A stretch of DNA of 64,000 nt, taken from Gnetum montanum. Its lineage: Eukaryota > Streptophyta > Gnetopsida > Gnetales > Gnetaceae. Position numbers and translations under genes: made by a program. The DNA lies in contig MNCI01004879.1 of NCBI GenBank assembly GCA_015680685.1, positions 5,583-69,582 of the forward strand. Reading direction: 5' to 3'. Below, in pieces: positions 58,600 to 64,000 of the stretch. How positions within the stretch are numbered: the first letter of the stretch is position 1; the number at the start of each line of letters is the position of its first letter. The notes beneath the pieces are model-generated. The model was not told the origin of the DNA, searched no databases, and worked only from the letters and a program-made list of their open reading frames with translations.

Positions 58600-58900
58600 T
58601 TTAATTTGTCTAACATATGCATGGAAACACCTAAAACACTTATTAATTCTCATTTGAAGAAAATTAATTTAACTAAGGACTTGGAAACAAAAATAATAAC
58701 TCATAAACACACAAGTAGGAAAGAAAAACAAGAACTTAGATGATCAAAACTCAACTTCCATCAAGATCACATGGGATAATCATAACAAAGTTAAATCCCT
58801 AAAACTGGTAAGAAAACCACTCAACTATATCATCTAGAAGACCTAGGGAGCATTCTCCAAACACTTGCCCAAGAGTTTAGTTGTGGGGGAGATGCCCTAT
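58600..58900 (+). pseudogene. Element E pol deletion junction
   Basis: METPKTLINSHLKKINLTKD, near 58620, corresponds to the linker before RT in C. Within about 60-80 bp the sequence passes to the end of pol (FSCGGDALS near 58876, equivalent to FSHGGDGHLF of C). RT, RNase H and integrase are absent. The left breakpoint lies close to the one in D. Confidence 0.72.
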
Positions 58901-60390
58901 CATGATTTGGGAATTAATAAGTGCTTTTTCATTTTCTTTTCATTTTTCACTTTCTTTTACATTTTTCTCATTCTTTTATACTTTCTCATTTCTTTAATTT
59001 TTCACATTCTTTAATATTTTTCAATTCTTTAACATTTTTCATTCTTTATACTTTTTCATAAATTTTACCATCTTTCCCATTTCTTTTATACTTTGTTTCA
59101 AAACCTTTGTAAATAATTTTAGATCATTAATAAAAAAAATTTAAATAAAGGCTATTTGTAGTCCAATAAGGTGAAAATTTCTTTATGATATCAAGTCATA
59201 AGAGACTAATTCTTTGCACAATGAGCCCAAATCATCCATCCATCCATTCCAATAATAAGAGGTTCTTACCATGGCAATAATGATATTCTTTCCATCATCA
59301 AACTAAGAATAAACTTGTAATCATTATGCCTAGTTAGAAAAGTGAAGAACCAAGAGGGAATGAAAAGATAGTGACATTAAGGGGACTTGTGGATTCTTTT
59401 TCAATTATCGTTGTAAGTTATATCATGTTACTAAGGTTTTATTATATTCTTGTAGATCTAACAAAAAATAGAAGTAAGAGTCAAATAAGTGCTACCTTTA
59501 AGGGTTAACTTAGTTAAAACATAAAAGAGCACAAAATAAATTCCAAAGAATTCCACTAGAAAGACATGTTACCGATGCCTAAAGGTAGGTGGCTTCTCAA
59601 AAATCTAAAAATAAAAATAAGTGTTATGAATAAAACTCCTCCATTGGACAATACATCAAGTGACATTACTCCTTGTAACATTGATAGTCTTATGATTATA
59701 ATTTCAAGAGATAAAATGATGCAAGGTCACTAGAATATGGTCTAGACATGGTTTCACTCTTGGATAGAAAGGCTAATGATTACTTTAACCACTAATAAAA
59801 CACAATAATTCATTATGCCTATGGTAAGACACCTCACATCCCAATTTTTGCAATCCCTTATAAACCCGTTTCATCTGACAATTTTAATAATCAAAACTTA
59901 TGATTTTGTATAGCATAGTGTTATTTTCCTAATTTGGTGATACTAATATGTGTGTTTGGCTAAATAGTTATGCATTATATTCAACTACGTAAGTGCCTAA
60001 GGACACTTTTAAGTATGGTTATACAAGGGCATTAAGTGCTAGAGCCTACTCTGGGAAGGACCCACTTGTATAACTATTGTATTTTATACCTGCTAGGTGA
60101 TTCCACATCATCTTGAGCCTTCTAATTCCAATAGATAATAATAAATACTTCCCATATCATTCATACTATCTGTTCTAATAACACAACAATGTGGTCTCTC
60201 TCATTCATTTCATAAATACCTCGTATACTTTCATAGCCCAAGATTCCTTAATCATAGACTTTCAATGCCTACTTTTCATAACTGAAGCATCATCTCCATT
60301 TCAAGACCCTTTCAACATGATGCATATCTTCCAACTATCCTATGGAACTTAATTTTTTCCAAGGAAAACATTTAGAAATTTTGATTTTTC
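58901..60390 (+). other. Element E 3' untranslated region
   Basis: Begins with T-rich repeats (TTTTTCATTTTCTTTTCATT-type, 58920-59105), then blocks shared with A, C and D: ATCATCCATCCATCCATTCC near 59231, the ACATGTTACCGATGCCTAAAGG block near 59562, and the hairpin-like block 60025-60070. No coding region is supported. Confidence 0.65.
60025..60070 (+). other. Conserved 3' UTR block with hairpin potential (element E)
   Basis: AAGGGCATTAAGTGCTAGAG, then CCTACTCTGGGAAGGACCCA, then CTTGTA. TGGG/CCCA can pair around AAGGA, as in A. Confidence 0.6.
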
Positions 60391-60392
60391 TA

Positions 60393-60490
60393 TGGTTACA
60401 TCATATCTACAATATCATAGGCACCTATGATCTTGCATTTATGATGTCATATTTACAATATCACATCCATAAAAACTATATATAGCATGG
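60393..60490 (+). promoter_or_regulatory. Internal U3-like block with TATA box (element E)
   Basis: CATCATATCTACAATATCATAG resembles TATCGTATCTACAATGTCATAG of the E-family LTR U3 (29248-29270). More copies of the repeat follow (GATGTCATATTTACAATATCAC), then a TATA box (CTATATATAGC) near 60477. It stands about 500 bp before the accessory ORF, the same place as the block in A. Function is inferred from position and similarity. Confidence 0.5.
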
Positions 60491-60984
60491 GGAAGTTAGA
60501 AAAAAAATTTATTTCTAAATTTCGTAAGAAGGGAGTTGTTGCTGATTTTTCTTTATAGCTAAGAGCTCTAATACTCCATCTTCTAGTGTCCATAACTTGC
60601 TCATTATTGCCTTGATTTGTGTGAAATTCAAATCTACATGATCTTGAAGTGCTCGCCTTAGTCATGGAGGGTGCTAGTAAGGGAAATTTGAGTTGATTTT
60701 TTTCAAAATTGCTAACAATGAAAAGGTATTATGAGGGTAAGTCTAAGGAGACATATTAATAATTTTTAAATTAAATCACTCATGTTAAGGCCAAAACAAC
60801 TTTAAGAAGACTTCTAATTAATCATGCCACTCATTTAAAGTAATAATGGGGTTGTTATTAAAAAATTTTCTAACTCTAAAATCATAATTAACTAAGAACT
60901 TGATATAACTAATGGTATGAGTAATGTACCAAATTGTTGCTCATTTATGAGAATACTCTAGTAATTTCAAACCCTTTATTGATT

Positions 60985-63700
60985 GAAAATGGTCCCAAAA
61001 AGAGGATCACAAGGAGAACTTCCACAACCAGCAAGCAAAAGACCACAAGGCTATGGAAGAGGATAAGCAAGTGAGTGAAATCCACAAGCAAAACAAGGAG
61101 AGCAAGAGGCACAATCCTTAAACATTCATCAAAAAACTCCTATCACAAAGAAATCTACTTAAGTAGAAGCAGATGTTCCACTAGTGCCCATCCAAGGACA
61201 ACAACTTACACTATCACCTAAATTCCTTTAGGCTATTTAAGAAAAATCCATCATGTCAATAGTCATTGTGAAACTCAACTTTGGTCTGTTATTGGAATTT
61301 GCTCTAGAAGTTTCTAAGGCCCAACTTCAATCATCTCCTTTGTGGCTTACTCTAACAAACAATGGAGAGTGGTATCTAGGAGAAACACTCCAATTTTGGC
61401 AAAATCAAGAAGCTAATGCTACTATTAAAATTGAAGGAATCTCGATAGCTTACTCAATTAAGGCAATTGCTAAGGTATTGAATGTGCCTAATCAAAGAGC
61501 AAATGTAGCACAAATATCAACCAGATCTGAAATAGATGCCAAGAATCTATGGTTGTAGTGGGCATATTGAAAGGAAGATAAATAATACAATGAACTATTT
61601 GTAGAATTAAAGATCTATTTCAAAATTAGCACTTATCACCTATTTCCTATTAAGAGATTAAAATGAGTCTCTACATATGTAGCCAGAGAGAGTGCAATAT
61701 TAATTGAAAAGTTTAATAAAAAAATATTACTCACCTCTACTTCACAAAAATCAAAAGGTAGTTTGAGGAGAAGAGGGCAAGGAAGTTAATAATTCCATTT
61801 CCTTACCTTATTCAAAAGTTATGCAAATAAGCTTACATTCTAGGGTATACAAATGATATATTAAGAAAGGCATAGAATGCTTTCTATGTCGAGATGCTCA
61901 AGCCAATTCCTCCCAAAAAGAACTAATTAGAAGAACAACCAAACACTAAAGAGACTACCCAAACCATAGAATAGCAGCAACAACCATAACTTCCACCACT
62001 ACTACCATAAGATTACAAACCTTCAAAGAGTCATCTATAGAAAATTGTAGAAACTATCAGTTAGAAAAGCAGAGAAGAGGCTAATCTATTCAAAGTTATT
62101 GATGATGCAGTCAGGCCAACCATTTCAACTAATCTTGCTAGTGTAAAAATATCATTGTAGTTAAGAGGAGAGGCCCAATGGTCACAAACAAATTTTCGAG
62201 AACACCACATTTTTCCAAGTGGTGCTTGAGTCTAAAGAAGGAGCCACCATTGTGGTCATGCACCACCATGATGCAACAAGAGCTGCAAAAGTGATCACAA
62301 ATCATATCAAAGAATCATTTAATATACCTATTGTGCCACCAGTAGATCTTACTAGAACCAACGACACTCAAATTCTAGTTGGTATCTCTATGACACTTGC
62401 AGATCATGAAGATGTGTTAGATATACTATTGTAAATAAGACAAGTTATGATAAATATTTTTGATATTCCTAGTGATGTCACTACAACATAGTCTAAATTA
62501 ATTACCACCAAAGGAAAATTAATCATGGCCAAAACCAAGATAGAGCATGCTGAGAATGGTATTCGCTAATTACACGAAGAGTTTATAGCCCTGAGAGCAA
62601 AAAGCAAAGATCCAACTTAGTTCATAGATCTAGATTAGGTAACACAATTTAGGACTAAGAATATCAATTTACTCCTTAAGAATAATAAAGACATAGTATA
62701 TGAAAAATAAAAGCTAGTATGAAATGCTTTAGTAGCTGAAGCCCAATCATATGCCCATGCCAAAGCACTTGTTACCTTATAGGAAGAAAATAAACAAATC
62801 ACTACAGACAACATGAGGTTGACTAATGTTGAAAAATAGAAAAATATTTTGGAAGAAAGTATCCACTAGCTAAGAGAACAGCTGGTGAGTGTCAACCAAG
62901 ATATGAGCCACCTTGCAATAGAAAACATAATCCTCTCCATGGAGGAGGTACGCACCAAATGTCAGAAGTTAGCCATTCAAATTAGCACATAGCAAAATGA
63001 GTAAAGAAGCATGAATAGCTAAAGGAACACTCTTAAGATCAAGTGGGAATGTATAAACAAATCAAAGAGAAAGAAATATAGATGGAAAAGGCCAAAATTA
63101 ATTCAATGTCAACACAAAATCTAAAATGAAAACCTATCTTGGACAACATGGCCCACACCTACAAAGTGAAAGTGAAAAATAAAGACCTGTAGATTGAGGA
63201 CTAAAAAGAGTACACAGAGTTAGAAAACCTCTATTATGCTAACTTGGCCATGTCAATTGTAGGTAGGCCCAAATGTGAGCTTAAATAAGAAGTAGTAGCT
63301 ACGTACACCTTGTATGAGAAGGAGTTTGTAGATCAAGAAAATGCTCTATAGAAACTTCAAGTAGCAAACTCAAAACTATAAGCAGTTAAGGCTAGCAACC
63401 AAGGGCAAAAAGATGTAATAGTGAATCTAGCCAAAAGATTAGTAGACTACAATGAACTCAAAGGAAAGGTCAAAGCTTTTGAAGAAGAGAGATGACAATT
63501 TGCAACATAATATGTTAAAGCCAATAAGATGTTTTTGCCACTACCATGTCTGTGGATGTGCTAACTCCATCAAACATTAGCTCATTAGCATAGATAGTTT
63601 ATGATTCCAAAATGGAGAAAGAGAAGCTTCAAGCACTGCTAAACTACTACAAATTTCAAAAGCCTAACAATAAGGGGAAGAAAACAATGGAAGAGCCATC
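60985..63700 (+). pseudogene. Element E post-pol accessory ORF (plant-transposon domain plus coiled coil), decayed
   Basis: The candidate start ATG at 60989 opens MVPKRGSQGELPQPASKR. The best part is 61253-61558 (101 codons): LLLEFALEVSKAQ, then GEWYLGETLQFW, then IKIEGISIAYSIKAIAKVLNVP, continuing to IPFPYLIQKLCK near 61794. This order (region ending in VLxxP, then a FPxLIxxLC box) resembles the putative plant transposon protein domain (Transposase_32 type). A Pro/Gln-rich spacer (61900-62030) and a long coiled-coil-like half (62480-63520) follow, matching copy E' (27745-29206). There is no hydrophobic segment suggesting an envelope. At least one frameshift and many stops are present. Confidence 0.6.
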
Positions 63701-63901
63701 GCCACCTAGAACAATATCACTAGCTTCATCAACTATTATTTTTGTTTTTGGTCATGTCATAAAATGTTTCATTTTTGTAAACTCCACTACTACACTAGAG
63801 AGTCATGTATACAAAATTCAATGTCATGGTAATCTATCTTCCAATTTTATAAGAAACTCCATCCTCATTTGTTTTAACTCAAGGATGAGTTTTTAGTCAC
63901 T

Positions 63902-63911
63902 CATTTGGGTA
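63902..63911 (+). other. Polypurine tract of element E
   Basis: CATTTGGGTA precedes the LTR start and is weaker than CATGGGGGTA of C and D. ACTCAAGGATGAGTTTTTAG lies just upstream, as before the other family LTRs. Confidence 0.65.
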
Positions 63912-64000
63912 TGATAAAGTCAAAAATTTTGTGACAATGATATCATATCTATGATGTTATAGATATGTTATTTTATCTTACCATACGTTATCATATAAAT
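63912..64000 (+). mobile_element. Element E 3' LTR, start only
   Basis: TGATAAAGTCAAAAATTTTG matches the LTR start at 29220, and the U3 repeats (GATATCATATCTATGATGTT) follow. The window ends inside U3. Confidence 0.85.

Overview
The window reads as intergenic DNA of a large, repeat-rich plant nuclear genome. It is AT-rich and I see no intact host gene, tRNA, rRNA or bacterial-type signal. Nearly everything placeable is a decayed Ty3/gypsy LTR retrotransposon, many of them nested, plus a probable Ty1/copia remnant. The dominant family (copies A, C, D, E, E' and G below) has TGATGAG...CTCATCA-type LTR ends and LTRs of about 750-890 bp. Its primer-binding site matches the 3' end of plant tRNA-Asp, and its RT catalytic box is F(M/I)DDFSTYG, so it is Athila-like. 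The species cannot be named from the sequence; the large size and strong decay would suit a conifer or another giant-genome plant.

Layout. 1-358: 3' end of an LTR inserted into the 5' LTR of element A. 359-13179: element A (5' LTR fragment, gag-pol wreck, 3' UTR, internal U3-like promoter, accessory ORF, 3' LTR). 13180-17090: AT-rich block that I cannot identify. 17091-19624: 3' end and LTR of element G, split by a minus-strand solo LTR with TSD GTAAC. 19625-21220: unrecognised sequence, then a probable copia-type LTR. 21221-27744: Tekay/chromovirus-like element (LTR, tRNA-iMet-type PBS, gag, PR, RT) whose leader carries an apparent intron-containing gene remnant on the minus strand. 27745-29219: 3' end of an E-family internal region. 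29220-55400: a single E-family LTR split by two full-length insertions, C (29683-39464, TSD TAAGT) and D (39715-55228, TSD ATGAG). D is itself split by F (41359-50493), a Tat-like gag-protease element carrying a 38-bp tandem array. 55401-64000: internal region of E, which lacks RT-RNaseH-integrase but has the accessory ORF, and the start of its 3' LTR.

Function. No element is intact. C is the most complete (gag, PR, RT, RH and IN all recognisable, but with stops, frameshifts and two altered integrase catalytic residues). D, E and F carry gag plus protease but no RT/IN, so they would have depended on enzymes supplied in trans. A and E also carry a post-pol accessory coding region, preceded by a block resembling each element's own LTR U3 with a TATA box. 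This candidate internal promoter, a conserved hairpin-like 3' UTR block found in four elements, the repeated LTR-into-LTR insertions and the antisense spliced gene remnant are the most interesting observations.
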